From Acidimicrobiales bacterium (lineage in GTDB: Bacteria; Actinomycetota; Acidimicrobiia; Acidimicrobiales; SZUA-35), in NCBI GenBank assembly GCA_024638815.1, contig JAHEJM010000001.1:1-55277 (forward strand): a stretch of 55,277 nt of DNA, given 5' to 3'. The position numbers were made by a program, and so were the translations under genes. This document shows positions 44,429 through 52,880 of this stretch, in pieces (within the stretch, counting starts at the first letter, position 1; every line of letters starts with the position of its first letter). The notes beneath the pieces were generated by a model. That model was not told the DNA's origin. It was given only the letters and a program-made list of their open reading frames with translations, and did not search any database.

Positions 44429-44851
44429 GTGAACCGCTCCATCAACCCCACAACGGTCGGTGCCCCCTCGGCCAAGTATGCTCTGGCCACCGAGGTCGAG
44501 AGCCCGGCGAAGCTTCTGCACACCAGCGGGATCGGTCCGGTTCGAGCCGACGGCTCGGTGCCGGCGTCGATGCAGGGCCAGGCCGAGACCGTGTGGTCCA
44601 CCTTGCTGACATTGCTGGCCGAGGCCGGGATGACACCGACGGACGTCGTCTCGGTCACCACCTACGTGGTTGTGCCCGACCCGTCGCTCGACGAGGACTT
44701 GTCCACCCGGCTGGAGCTGGCCATGGCGGCCCGCAACGCCCATCTCGACGGGCATCGCTGTGCCTCGGTCCTGGTGCCGGTGCCCGCTCTGGCCACGCCG
44801 AGCTGGAAGATGGAGGTGGCGGTGGTCGCCGCCTCCGGCCGGCAGCGATGA
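44429..44851 (+). CDS. RidA-family protein
   Basis: A 140-residue YjgF/YER057c/UK114 family protein (SPAKLLHTSGIGPVRADGSVP, TLLTLLAEAGMTPTDVVSVTTYVV, CASVLVPVPALATPSWKMEVAVVAA). The catalytic Arg normally found near the C-terminus (R105 in E. coli RidA) is not obvious: the motif PVPALATPSWKMEVA lacks it, so it may not be a deaminase. Start GTG 44429. Its stop overlaps the DUF1028 gene start. Confidence 0.78.
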   Translation: MNRSINPTTVGAPSAKYALATEVESPAKLLHTSGIGPVRADGSVPASMQGQAETVWSTLLTLLAEAGMTPTDVVSVTTYVVVPDPSLDEDLSTRLELAMAARNAHLDGHRCASVLVPVPALATPSWKMEVAVVAASGRQR

Positions 44852-45903
44852 AGGACACCCATCGACTGCTCCATCGAGCGGTCCTCTCCCTTCTGGGGCA
44901 CCGGCTCCAGCGCTGTTCACCGGTCAGGGTCCGAGCACTCGTGACCGGGGCCCTGACCCTCGTCCTGTTGTGCACTGCGTTGGCTGCACCGGGGGCCGCC
45001 ACCTGGTCGCTGGTCGCCGTCGATCCCGAAACCGGTGAGGTCGGCGTGGCCATGGCCGGGTGTGGGCCGGTGGCCACGCTGGGCAGCCCCGACGCCGTGC
45101 TCGATCCGATCGCACTGGTCCCGGGGCGAGGGGTGGCGGTGGCCCAGGCCGCCGTCGATCCCGATCGAGTGGCCCAACTGGCCGAGCTGCTGGAGGAAAC
45201 CGCCATTGCAGCCTCTGACGGCTCCGATGCCGGGGCCGGTGCGTCCGGGGTTCCCGCCGGCTCGGCCCCGCAGCTGCTGGCCCGCATCACCGAGCAGTCG
45301 GACGATGCCCTGGTGGCCAATCGCCAGTACGCGTTGGCGGCGCTGGCCGGCGGCGCCGCCGTCTACACCGGCGGTGAGGTCGGGGTGGCCGGGCCGGCCG
45401 ATGTCGGCGTCGATGCCTACTCCGGGTCTCGAAGCTCCGATCGGGCGGCAGCCGTGGGTGTGCTGGTGGTCGACAAGGCAGTGGTCGACGATGCCCTGGC
45501 CGGCTACCTGGCCGCCCGGGACGAGGGCCAGTCCCTGGCCCGTGGGCTGGCCCGGGGCCTACTGGCCGGATCCGAGGCCGGAGGCGACCCCGATTGTCGG
45601 GAGCAGACGGCCCTCTACGCCCACCTGGCAGTGGCCTCGCCCGGGGATGGGGGATCGAACCCGACCACGCTCCTCACCGCCACCGTGGACGAGGATGACG
45701 GTCAGAACCCGGTCGCCCTACTCGTATCCGGCCTCGACGAGGGTGAGCGGGGCTGGCTCGATGCCGGTCGCCGCCCGGCCCGCCGTCTGTCCCGCCCCCT
45801 GGTCCTGGCCATCGGGGTGGCCATGGCATTGGCCGCCATGGTCATCATTCGCCATGGCATGGGCTACCGATTCGGCCGGCGAACGACTCGGGTCCGACCC
45901 TGA
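44848..45903 (+). CDS. DUF1028 protein (predicted Ntn-hydrolase) with N- and C-terminal membrane segments
   Basis: A 351-residue protein. A signal-like helix (ALVTGALTLVLLCTALAAPGA) precedes a DUF1028 domain that begins TWSLVAVDPETGEVGVAMAG, the family hallmark, followed by GRGVAVAQAAVDPDR, AAVYTGGEVG and ASDRAAAVGVLVVDKAVVD-like segments. DUF1028 proteins belong to the Ntn-hydrolase fold, but their substrate is unknown. A C-terminal helix (PLVLAIGVAMALAAMVIIR) plus basic tail suggests membrane anchoring outside the cell. Start ATG 44848 overlaps the RidA stop (ATGA). The pairing of a RidA-family protein with DUF1028 is known elsewhere. Confidence 0.78.
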   Translation: MKDTHRLLHRAVLSLLGHRLQRCSPVRVRALVTGALTLVLLCTALAAPGAATWSLVAVDPETGEVGVAMAGCGPVATLGSPDAVLDPIALVPGRGVAVAQAAVDPDRVAQLAELLEETAIAASDGSDAGAGASGVPAGSAPQLLARITEQSDDALVANRQYALAALAGGAAVYTGGEVGVAGPADVGVDAYSGSRSSDRAAAVGVLVVDKAVVDDALAGYLAARDEGQSLARGLARGLLAGSEAGGDPDCREQTALYAHLAVASPGDGGSNPTTLLTATVDEDDGQNPVALLVSGLDEGERGWLDAGRRPARRLSRPLVLAIGVAMALAAMVIIRHGMGYRFGRRTTRVRP

Positions 45904-46106
45904 GCCAACCTGGTCGACCGGTGCGCCCCCGATCACCGGCCGGCGGATGAGCATCCGGTTTCCGTCGGCCTGGGCCAAACCGGTACCCTGAGCCCGATAC
46001 AGCCTTCGGCCTCCTCGACATTCGTTATCGGGTGACCCGACCAGCATCGTTTGGATCGGTGAACCCATCCCGGAACAGCGATGGCCCAGCGACCAATGGG
46101 GGTTCG

Positions 46107-47222
46107 GTGTCCACACTTCGATACGGCGTCATCGGTACCGGCATGATGGGCATTGAGCACATCGAGAACATCAACGCCATCGACAACGCCGAGGTGGTCG
46201 CCGTCAGCGATCCCAACGACGGCTCACTGGCGGAGGCGGTGAAAAGGGCACCGGGGGCTCGGGCATTCCCGGACCATGTCGAGCTTCTGGCCACCGGTGA
46301 GGTGGACGCCGTCGTCATCGCCTCACCCAACCACACCCACAGATCGGTGTTGGAGGATGTTGTGACGGCCGGGGTCCATACGCTGATCGAGAAGCCGTTG
46401 TGTACCACGGTCGACGACTGCCTGGCCGTGATCAAGATGGCCGACGAGGTACGGGCCGAGCATCCGGATCAGGTCGTCCAGGTCGGCCTCGAGTACCGTC
46501 ACATGCCGCCGGTGGCCCGCCTGGTCGAGGAGGTCCGGGGTGGCGCGGTGGGAACACCGCGCATGGTGGCCATGCGGGAGCATCGTTTCCCCTTCCTGGT
46601 CAAGGTCGACAACTGGAACCGGTTCTCGGTCAACACCGGGGGAACCCTGGTCGAGAAGTGCTGCCACTTCTTCGATCTCATGAACCTGGTTATCGGGGAG
46701 CGGCCGAGGCGTGTCATGGCTTCCGGCGCTCAGGATGTGAATCACCGGGACGAGGTGTACGACGGCCGACCATCCGACATCCTCGACAACGCCTTTGTCA
46801 TCGTCGACTACCCGGGCGGAGCACGGGCCATGTTGGATCTGTGCATGTTCGCCGAGGCCACCCACAACCAGGAGGAGCTGGTCGTGGTGGGGGATGGGGG
46901 CAAGGTCGAGGCCCTGGTCCCCGAGGGCGTGTACCGGCGGGGTCGCCGAGGCGAGAACTGGATCGGTCAGGTCCATAGCGAACACGTCGACGACGGCCAC
47001 ATCGCCTATCAGGGACTGCACCATGGATCGAGCTATCTGGAGCATCTCGAGTTCATGGCCGCCATCGAGTCCGGCGCCGGAGCTCCGGTGACGCTGGAGG
47101 ATGGACTGTGGTCGGTGGCCATGGGAGTGGCCGCCCACCGATCGATCGACGAAGGTCGCCCGATAGAGATGAGCGAATTGCTACCGGTACCGGCCGGAGA
47201 TGCTCAACACGGTCAGGAGTGA
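46107..47222 (+). CDS. Gfo/Idh/MocA-family oxidoreductase
   Basis: A protein of about 371 residues. NAD(P)-binding Rossmann domain YGVIGTGMMGIEHIENI, then the family motif VIASPNHTHRSVLEDVV and EKPLCTTVDDCLAV (EKP motif with the catalytic Lys), and a C-terminal beta-sheet domain (RFSVNTGGTLVEKCCHFFDLM with the catalytic His). Acts on sugars, inositols or related polyols; substrate unknown. Start GTG 46107 is chosen because the Rossmann strand starts five residues later and GGGGG lies just upstream; GTG 46032 in the same frame is possible. Followed by a luciferase-like monooxygenase gene 58 bp downstream. Confidence 0.83.
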   Translation: MSTLRYGVIGTGMMGIEHIENINAIDNAEVVAVSDPNDGSLAEAVKRAPGARAFPDHVELLATGEVDAVVIASPNHTHRSVLEDVVTAGVHTLIEKPLCTTVDDCLAVIKMADEVRAEHPDQVVQVGLEYRHMPPVARLVEEVRGGAVGTPRMVAMREHRFPFLVKVDNWNRFSVNTGGTLVEKCCHFFDLMNLVIGERPRRVMASGAQDVNHRDEVYDGRPSDILDNAFVIVDYPGGARAMLDLCMFAEATHNQEELVVVGDGGKVEALVPEGVYRRGRRGENWIGQVHSEHVDDGHIAYQGLHHGSSYLEHLEFMAAIESGAGAPVTLEDGLWSVAMGVAAHRSIDEGRPIEMSELLPVPAGDAQHGQE

Positions 47223-47280
47223 CGAGACCGTGGGAAGACACCGTGAGACGACAATGCGGAGACAATGAGGAGATGTTGTC

Positions 47281-48360
47281 ATGAGTGAAATCAGCTGGTT
47301 CAGCGCCCTGTGCGACGACGACTACGAGTTCCTGGGGCTCCCCGACCCCCTGCTGGTGAGCTCGTGGGAGCACTGCCGCAACATCGTGCTGACCGCCGAT
47401 CGGTACCGTTACGACAACGTCCTGCTGCCCTCGGGCTACACCTTGGGCATCGACAACGTGGCCTTTGCCGCCGGCATCGCCCCCCTGGCCACCCACATAC
47501 GGTTGTTGCTCGCCGTCCGCTGCGGCGAGCTGGTGGTACCCCAGCTGGCCCGCCAGCTCGCCACCATCGATCAGATGCTGGAGGGGAGACTCACCATCAA
47601 TATCATCTCGTCCGACGTGCCGGGGGAGAAGCTGGAGAGCGAACCCCGGTACCGGCGCTCGACCGAGATCATGTACCTCCTGCGGGAGCTGCTCAACGGC
47701 AATGCCGTCGAGTTCCACGGTGATTTCGTCGATCTCACCATCGAACCGCCCCGGATTCGCACCGTGAGCGGTCGCAGTCCGCTGTTCTACTTCGGTGGCC
47801 TGTCCCCGGCGGCCCGGGATTGTGCCGCCGCCGGCGCCGATGTGTTCCTGATGTGGCCCGACACGACAGCCGGCGTCCTCGAGGTCAAGGCCGACATGGA
47901 GCGCAGGGCGGCCGAGAAGGGGCGCCGCCTTCGCTACGGCTGGCGGTCGCACGTCATCGTCCGGGAGACCGAGGACGAGGCCCGGGCCGCAGCCAGTCGT
48001 CTGCTGTCAAAACTCGAGGACCAGATCGGTGACGAAATCCGCCGGCGCTCACTTGATTCCAAGTCGGCCGGCGTGGCACGCCAGGCCGAGCTCCGGGACT
48101 CGGCCGACGACGAGGGCTATATCGAACGACATCTGTGGACCGGGGTCGGCCGGGCCCGATCCGGCGCCGGCGCCGCCATCGTCGGCGACCCCGACCAGGT
48201 CACGGCCAAGATCAAGGAACTGGAGGAGGCGGGAATCGAGGCCTTCATCCTGTCCGGGTACCCTCATCAGGCCGAGTGCGATCTGTTCGCCCGACATGTG
48301 CTGCCCAATCTCGACCACGACCGTCTCGTCTTCGAACCCGATCCGGTCGCCGTGGGCTGA
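47281..48360 (+). CDS. LLM-class flavin-dependent monooxygenase (SsuD-like)
   Basis: A 359-residue TIM-barrel flavin-dependent monooxygenase of the bacterial luciferase superfamily, close to alkanesulfonate monooxygenase SsuD: WEHCRNIVLTADRYRYDNVLLPSG, CGELVVPQLARQLATIDQMLEGRLTINIIS, RYRRSTEIMYLLRELLNG, FYFGGLSPAARDCAAAGADVFLMW, and GYPHQAECDLFARHVLP. These use FMNH2 from a partner reductase to oxygenate sulfonates or other carbon substrates. No sulfonate transporter is nearby, so substrate is open. Start ATG 47281 has GAGGAGA upstream. Confidence 0.83.
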   Translation: MSEISWFSALCDDDYEFLGLPDPLLVSSWEHCRNIVLTADRYRYDNVLLPSGYTLGIDNVAFAAGIAPLATHIRLLLAVRCGELVVPQLARQLATIDQMLEGRLTINIISSDVPGEKLESEPRYRRSTEIMYLLRELLNGNAVEFHGDFVDLTIEPPRIRTVSGRSPLFYFGGLSPAARDCAAAGADVFLMWPDTTAGVLEVKADMERRAAEKGRRLRYGWRSHVIVRETEDEARAAASRLLSKLEDQIGDEIRRRSLDSKSAGVARQAELRDSADDEGYIERHLWTGVGRARSGAGAAIVGDPDQVTAKIKELEEAGIEAFILSGYPHQAECDLFARHVLPNLDHDRLVFEPDPVAVG

Positions 48361-48397
48361 GGGACAAGGACGCCAACCACCCTGCCCGCCGGCAGTC

Positions 48398-49153
48398 TCA
48401 CGTCGTGTCGGAATCGATCCCGTCGGTGGATGGCGGATCGAGGGTTGTCACATCGGTGATGCAGGCATCATCACCCTGGGCCAGCGATGCCGTGACTTCG
48501 ACCTCGGTGTCACCGTAGAGCGAACCCAGCAGACCACGGACCATGCCCCGATCGACGGCGCAGATCACCGGATGGTCGATGGCCACATCGCCGAACGGGC
48601 AATGGCCGGAAACGATCCGCAGCTCCTCACCGTCCTTCTCGGCATGGGCGGCGAACCCGTGGGCCGACAGGGCATCGGCCACCACGTGGAGGGCCGATCG
48701 GAATGAACGCTGGGAGTCGGCGAAGTCGCCCATGCGTCGAGCCATCTGTTTGCCGAACTCCTGCCCGACCTCCTCGGCCAGCTCCTCTGCCTCGTCGGTC
48801 GGCAGTCGGGACAGCGCCTTACCCAGCAGGGTGATCAGGATGTCGTCCTGGCCGACCTCGAATTCGAACGACAGGTCGGGGTGGGCAGCCTTGTACGTCT
48901 TGGCCGGGCGTCCGGCTCCCACCGACGGGCGCTGGCTCACCTCCACATAGTTGCCACTGGTCAGCTTGTCGAGATGGTGGCGGGCGACATTGGCATGGAT
49001 GCCGATCGCGGCTGCCACATCGCTGGTGGTCAGCCCGTCGGGGTGATCCCGCAGCAGCAGATAGATGCTGCGGCGGGTGGGGTCGCCGAATGCCGAGGTT
49101 ATGGCATTGACCAGATTGGCGAACTCTGTCGGGCTGAGGGCTCGTTGGGCCAC
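48398..49153 (-). CDS. SufR-like Fe-S-sensing transcriptional regulator
   Basis: A 251-residue regulator with an ArsR/DeoR-type winged helix at the N-terminus (AFGDPTRRSIYLLLRDHPDGLTTSDVAAA, IHANVARHHLDKL). The C-terminal sensor has Cys185 (in HCPFGDVA), Cys198 (in HPVICAVD) and Cys231 (in GDDAC), the three-Cys pattern by which SufR proteins ligate a [4Fe-4S] or [2Fe-2S] cluster to repress Fe-S assembly genes. It is divergent from mrp (an Fe-S carrier gene), fitting that role. Start GTG 49153 lies six bases after a TAGACT -10 box (leaderless). The gene it controls is inferred, not shown. Confidence 0.8.
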   Translation of the reverse strand: MAQRALSPTEFANLVNAITSAFGDPTRRSIYLLLRDHPDGLTTSDVAAAIGIHANVARHHLDKLTSGNYVEVSQRPSVGAGRPAKTYKAAHPDLSFEFEVGQDDILITLLGKALSRLPTDEAEELAEEVGQEFGKQMARRMGDFADSQRSFRSALHVVADALSAHGFAAHAEKDGEELRIVSGHCPFGDVAIDHPVICAVDRGMVRGLLGSLYGDTEVEVTASLAQGDDACITDVTTLDPPSTDGIDSDTT

Positions 49154-49269
49154 CTCGGTAGTCTAGCTAGCAAGGTCGGTTGACACCGAGATCGGTGAAA
49201 GAGCCGACACCGCAGCACGGTGACCGGTCGACCCCCCCCACGAGATATCGGAGCCCCCAGGGAGTTGTT

Positions 49270-50421
49270 GTGTCGATCACGGAAGATCAAGTCCTGCAGG
49301 TATTGCAGCCGGTGGAAGACCCGGAGTTGCATCGCAGCATCGTCGATCTGGGCATGGTTCGCCACGTCAACATCCAACCGGTCGACGGTGGGAGCACCGT
49401 GGATGTCGGGGTCGATCTCACCATCGCCGGTTGTCCGCTGCGAGCCGAGATCGATCGTCGGGTGACCGAGGCGGTGACCGCCCTCGACGGTGTGACCGGC
49501 GTCTCCATCGACTTCGGGGTCATGACCGACGAGCAGCGGGAGGCGCTGCGCAAGCAGTTGCACGGCGATCCGTCGGCCACCGCCGGTTCTCAGCAGGGCC
49601 ACGGACACGCCGAGGGCCGGGCCATCCCGTTCGCCGACCCCGACAACCGCACCCGGGTTCTGCTGGTGGCTTCGGGCAAGGGTGGTGTGGGGAAGAGTTC
49701 GGTCACCACCAACCTGTCGGTGGCGCTGGCCAACCGCGGCAGCAAGGTAGCCGTGGTCGATGCCGATGTCTGGGGCTTCTCCATTCCCCGAATGCTGGGT
49801 GTCGACCGTAACCCGGTGATCATCGACGAGATGATCGTGCCGCCCGAGGCGAACGGTGTGCGCTGCATCTCGATGGGCTTCTTCGTGGAGGAGAACCAGC
49901 CCGTGATCTGGCGGGGACCCATGCTTCACAAGGCTCTGGAGCAGTTCCTGACCGACGTGTTCTGGGACGAGCCCGATTATCTCATCGTCGACCTGCCACC
50001 CGGCACCGGTGACATCGCGCTGTCGCTGGCCCAGTTTCTGCCCCGGGCCGAGCTGCTGGTGGTGACCACCCCCCAGCCGGCGGCCCAGAAGGTGGCCCAG
50101 CGGGCGGCCTACATGGCCCACAAGGTCCACATCACCGTGTCCGGAGTCATCGAGAACATGAGCTGGTTCACCGGTGACGACGGCAAACGCTACGAGCTGT
50201 TCGGATCGGGGGGTGGCGAGGTTCTGGCCGACGAGTTGGGGGTACCCCTGCTGGCCAAGGTTCCACTGGTTCCCGAACTTCGGGAGGGTGGTGATATGGG
50301 CAACCCCATCGCCGTCCGACCCGACACCGAGGCCGGCGCCGTATTCGCCCAATTGGCCGAGCGGGTCGATGTGGAGCTGGCGCCCAGGAAGCGCTATCGA
50401 TCCGAGCTGAAAGTCATCTGA
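49270..50421 (+). CDS. mrp: Mrp/ApbC-type Fe-S carrier ATPase
   Basis: A 383-residue protein: N-terminal MIP18/DUF59 domain (ILQxVEDPELHRSIVDLGMV-like, with GCPLRAEID) and a Mrp P-loop ATPase with deviant Walker A GKGGVGKSS, DADVWGFSIPRMLG, IVDLPPGTGD. Mrp homologues hold and transfer Fe-S clusters. Oddity: the CxxC that binds the cluster in E. coli Mrp is absent (the region reads ENMSWFTGDDGKRYELFG); the same loss is seen in other actinobacteria to my knowledge. Start GTG 49270, with GGGAG seven bases upstream, is preferred to the in-frame extension back to 49180. Confidence 0.88.
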   Translation: MSITEDQVLQVLQPVEDPELHRSIVDLGMVRHVNIQPVDGGSTVDVGVDLTIAGCPLRAEIDRRVTEAVTALDGVTGVSIDFGVMTDEQREALRKQLHGDPSATAGSQQGHGHAEGRAIPFADPDNRTRVLLVASGKGGVGKSSVTTNLSVALANRGSKVAVVDADVWGFSIPRMLGVDRNPVIIDEMIVPPEANGVRCISMGFFVEENQPVIWRGPMLHKALEQFLTDVFWDEPDYLIVDLPPGTGDIALSLAQFLPRAELLVVTTPQPAAQKVAQRAAYMAHKVHITVSGVIENMSWFTGDDGKRYELFGSGGGEVLADELGVPLLAKVPLVPELREGGDMGNPIAVRPDTEAGAVFAQLAERVDVELAPRKRYRSELKVI

Positions 50422-50508
50422 GCAGGCCGGTCGGTGGCGGGGCCGAAACTTCGTTCCCGGGCCCAGGACGGGCACCCGTTTTGGGCGGCGCCCCACTAGG
50501 TTGTGAGC

Positions 50509-50742
50509 ATGGAACTCCGCATTGGCATCGCCGACAGCCCCCAGGTGATCGAAATCGAGCTCGATCACGAAGTCGATCGCAGCGAGGTCGTGTCCCAGGT
50601 CGAATCGGCACTCAAAAGCGGTGACGAGGTACTGCGGTTGGTCGACAAGAAGGGTCGTGACTGGATGGTTCCGGCGACGCGCATTGCCTATGTCGAGGTC
50701 GGCACCGCTGATGCCGAGCGGCGAATCGGGTTCGGGGCCTGA
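50509..50742 (+). CDS. DUF3107 small protein
   Basis: A 77-residue protein of the actinobacterial DUF3107 family: MELRIGIADSPQVIEIELD, then VVSQVESALKSGDEVLRLVD and VPATRIAYVEVGTADAERRIGFG at the C-terminus. Function unknown. Start ATG 50509; a TAGGTT box at 50497-50502 lies six bases upstream, suggesting leaderless translation (GTG 50503 is the alternative). Its stop overlaps the apparent CTG start of the next gene. Confidence 0.85.
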   Translation: MELRIGIADSPQVIEIELDHEVDRSEVVSQVESALKSGDEVLRLVDKKGRDWMVPATRIAYVEVGTADAERRIGFGA

Positions 50743-51635
50743 GCATTCCGGCCCGCCTGACGTTCGTCACCGGTAAGGGGGGAGTGGGCAAGACCACGGT
50801 GGCTGCCGGACTGGCCCGACTGGCTGCCGAACGTGGCCGGCGGGTTCTGGCCGTTGAAGCCGTGGCTTCCGGACATCTCGAGGCCGCCCTGTCCGAGTCT
50901 GGATCGGACAACCGAGGGACGGTGGGGAACACAACCGGATCCGCTTCCATCACCGTGCTGGCCCTCGACACCCAGCAGGCGCTGGACGAATACGTCAAGA
51001 TCTACCTCAAGATTCCCATCGCTCCGTCCAGTCTCGGGCCGCTGGCCCGGATCTTCGACTTCGTATCGGCCGCCGCCCCCGGGGTGCGCGAGATTCTGAC
51101 CGTGGGCAAGATCGGCTATGAGGCCAAGTACGGGTCCTGGGACGAGATCGTGGTGGATGCCCCCGCCACCGGCCATGTTGTCGAGCTGTTGACCGCACCG
51201 GAATCGCTGGCGACCATCGCCGCCACCGGGCCCCTGGCCGGTCAAACCGGATGGCTTCGAGAGGTGCTGGCCGCCCCGACGACCGGCGTGGTCGTGGTGT
51301 CCCTGCCCGAGGAACTTCCGATTGCCGAGTCCGCCGAACTCATCGGCCGGTTGCGGGATGAGACCGACGTCGGTCTGCGGGCCGTGGTCGCCAACCGGGT
51401 GCCGGCTGGGATCGGTGACGAGGGGAGGGCGGAGACCCGGCGCCTCGTGGACGGCGGTCACCCCCTTGCCCCGCTGGCCGTGGCGGCCGGAGAGCGACAC
51501 GACCAGGCCCGCCCGTTCGTCGATCAGTTGGAGTCCCTGGCCGACCGGGAGGGCCTGCCCTTGATCGTGGTTCACGACCGGCCTCGGGATCCGGTTGGCG
51601 CCGTCGTCGATGGATGGCGGGAGGTTGGCCGGTGA
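50739..51635 (+). CDS. ArsA-like ATPase, first of a tandem pair, apparent CTG start
   Basis: A 298-residue ArsA/GET3-family ATPase. The deviant Walker A is VTGKGGVGKTTVAAG; further motifs are VVDAPATGHVVELL (switch II) and VVSLPEELPIAESAELI. Similar pairs in Mycobacterium (Rv3679/Rv3680) form a membrane-associated ATPase with a role in anion or redox stress. No ATG, GTG or TTG occurs between the upstream in-frame stop (50709-50711) and the P-loop, and a start at GTG 50784 would cut into the P-loop. The best candidate is CTG 50739, overlapping the DUF3107 stop (CTGA), with GGGG just upstream. Confidence 0.8.
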   Translation: MSIPARLTFVTGKGGVGKTTVAAGLARLAAERGRRVLAVEAVASGHLEAALSESGSDNRGTVGNTTGSASITVLALDTQQALDEYVKIYLKIPIAPSSLGPLARIFDFVSAAAPGVREILTVGKIGYEAKYGSWDEIVVDAPATGHVVELLTAPESLATIAATGPLAGQTGWLREVLAAPTTGVVVVSLPEELPIAESAELIGRLRDETDVGLRAVVANRVPAGIGDEGRAETRRLVDGGHPLAPLAVAAGERHDQARPFVDQLESLADREGLPLIVVHDRPRDPVGAVVDGWREVGR

Positions 51636-52792
51636 CCGAGCACGGACCGGTGGCCGATGACGGGGGTTGTGACGGGGAGTCATCGCTCGACCGCCTCCTG
51701 GCCACGGCGGCGGTCATTGTGGTGGCAGGACCCGGTGGCGTGGGCAAGACCACGATCAGTGCCGCCCTCGGTGTGCGGGCTGCTCGCCGCCATGACCGTC
51801 GGGTTCTGGTGGTGACCGTCGACCCGGCCCGTCGCCTGGCCGATGCCCTCGGCGTGGCCGGTCTGCCGGGCGAGGCCGTGCTGGTTCCCGTCGGTTCCGG
51901 CGATGGCCGCCTGTGGGTCCAGATGGTCGAGATGGCCCAGGCCTGGAATCGCATCGTCGACGAGTGCGCTCCCGACCGGGCCACAGCCGAGGCCCTGTTG
52001 GCCAATCCCCTCTACCGATCGTTGACCACCCGGTTCGTGGCCAGTCACGACTATGTTGCCCTCGACCGCCTGGCCGAGCTCAACGAGCGGGGACCGGAAG
52101 GTATCGGTTTCGACCTGCTGGTGGTCGACACCCCGCCGGGGGAGCATGCGGTCGACGTGTTCGACGCCCCGGCCCGTCTGGAGACCTTCTTTGCCAGTCG
52201 CCTCCTGCGATGGCTCACCATCGGTTCCGGTGGGCGGTTGAGCGCCATGGCCGCCCGACCATTCCTGGCCGTGGCCGAACGGCTGCTGGGCAGCGACTTC
52301 CTGACCAAAATCACCGAGTTCTTCACCCTCTTCGCCGAGCTTCGCCCTGGTCTGCTGGCCCGGATCCGTCGGGTGGAACGCCAGCTCCATCATCCCGACA
52401 CCAGGGTTGTGGTCATCACCACCTCGGAGCGTTGGGCCTTGGGAACCGCACGCCGATTGCTCGACGACGTAGTGGAGCGAGGCCTGAACCCGACCATGCT
52501 GGCCCTCAATCGGGTGTGGCCGTCCACCGCGGTGCGAACCGAGGTCGGAGACGGCTCCGGGGACCAAGGTTGGCAGACCGTCACCGTGCGCTCCACCATT
52601 GCCGCCGATGATCTGGTCAGCATCGACGATCCCATCTTGCGGCAGGCTATGGCTGCGGTGGTCGATCAGATCGCCGACGCCGAGGTTCGGCTTCCCCGGC
52701 CGTTGCGCACGGTGGTGGTGGACTGGAGGGCGGCCGGAGTCACCGGTCTCGAAGATCTGGGCAGCCTGCTCGATCAATGCCGTGAGGTCTGA
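51632..52792 (+). CDS. ArsA-like ATPase, second of a tandem pair
   Basis: A 386-residue ArsA-family ATPase. Walker A VVAGPGGVGKTTISAALG, LVVTVDPARRLADALG, LLVVDTPPGEHAVDVFDAPARL, and the signature ITTSERWALGTARRLLDD. Longer than the first member, as is Rv3680 in mycobacteria, and it overlaps it as GTGA (51632). The two very likely form a heterodimer. The pair precedes a PdtaS-type kinase and a WhiB gene, while in Mycobacterium the equivalent pair neighbours whiB4. Substrate unknown. Confidence 0.85.
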   Translation: MTEHGPVADDGGCDGESSLDRLLATAAVIVVAGPGGVGKTTISAALGVRAARRHDRRVLVVTVDPARRLADALGVAGLPGEAVLVPVGSGDGRLWVQMVEMAQAWNRIVDECAPDRATAEALLANPLYRSLTTRFVASHDYVALDRLAELNERGPEGIGFDLLVVDTPPGEHAVDVFDAPARLETFFASRLLRWLTIGSGGRLSAMAARPFLAVAERLLGSDFLTKITEFFTLFAELRPGLLARIRRVERQLHHPDTRVVVITTSERWALGTARRLLDDVVERGLNPTMLALNRVWPSTAVRTEVGDGSGDQGWQTVTVRSTIAADDLVSIDDPILRQAMAAVVDQIADAEVRLPRPLRTVVVDWRAAGVTGLEDLGSLLDQCREV

Positions 52793-52880
52793 GCCGTGGA
52801 CTCCGATGCCATCGGGCGGACCCGTGGTCGGCCGGGGCCGGTGAGCCAAGGCCGGTTGGGGCGGCAGTAGCCTGAAACCC

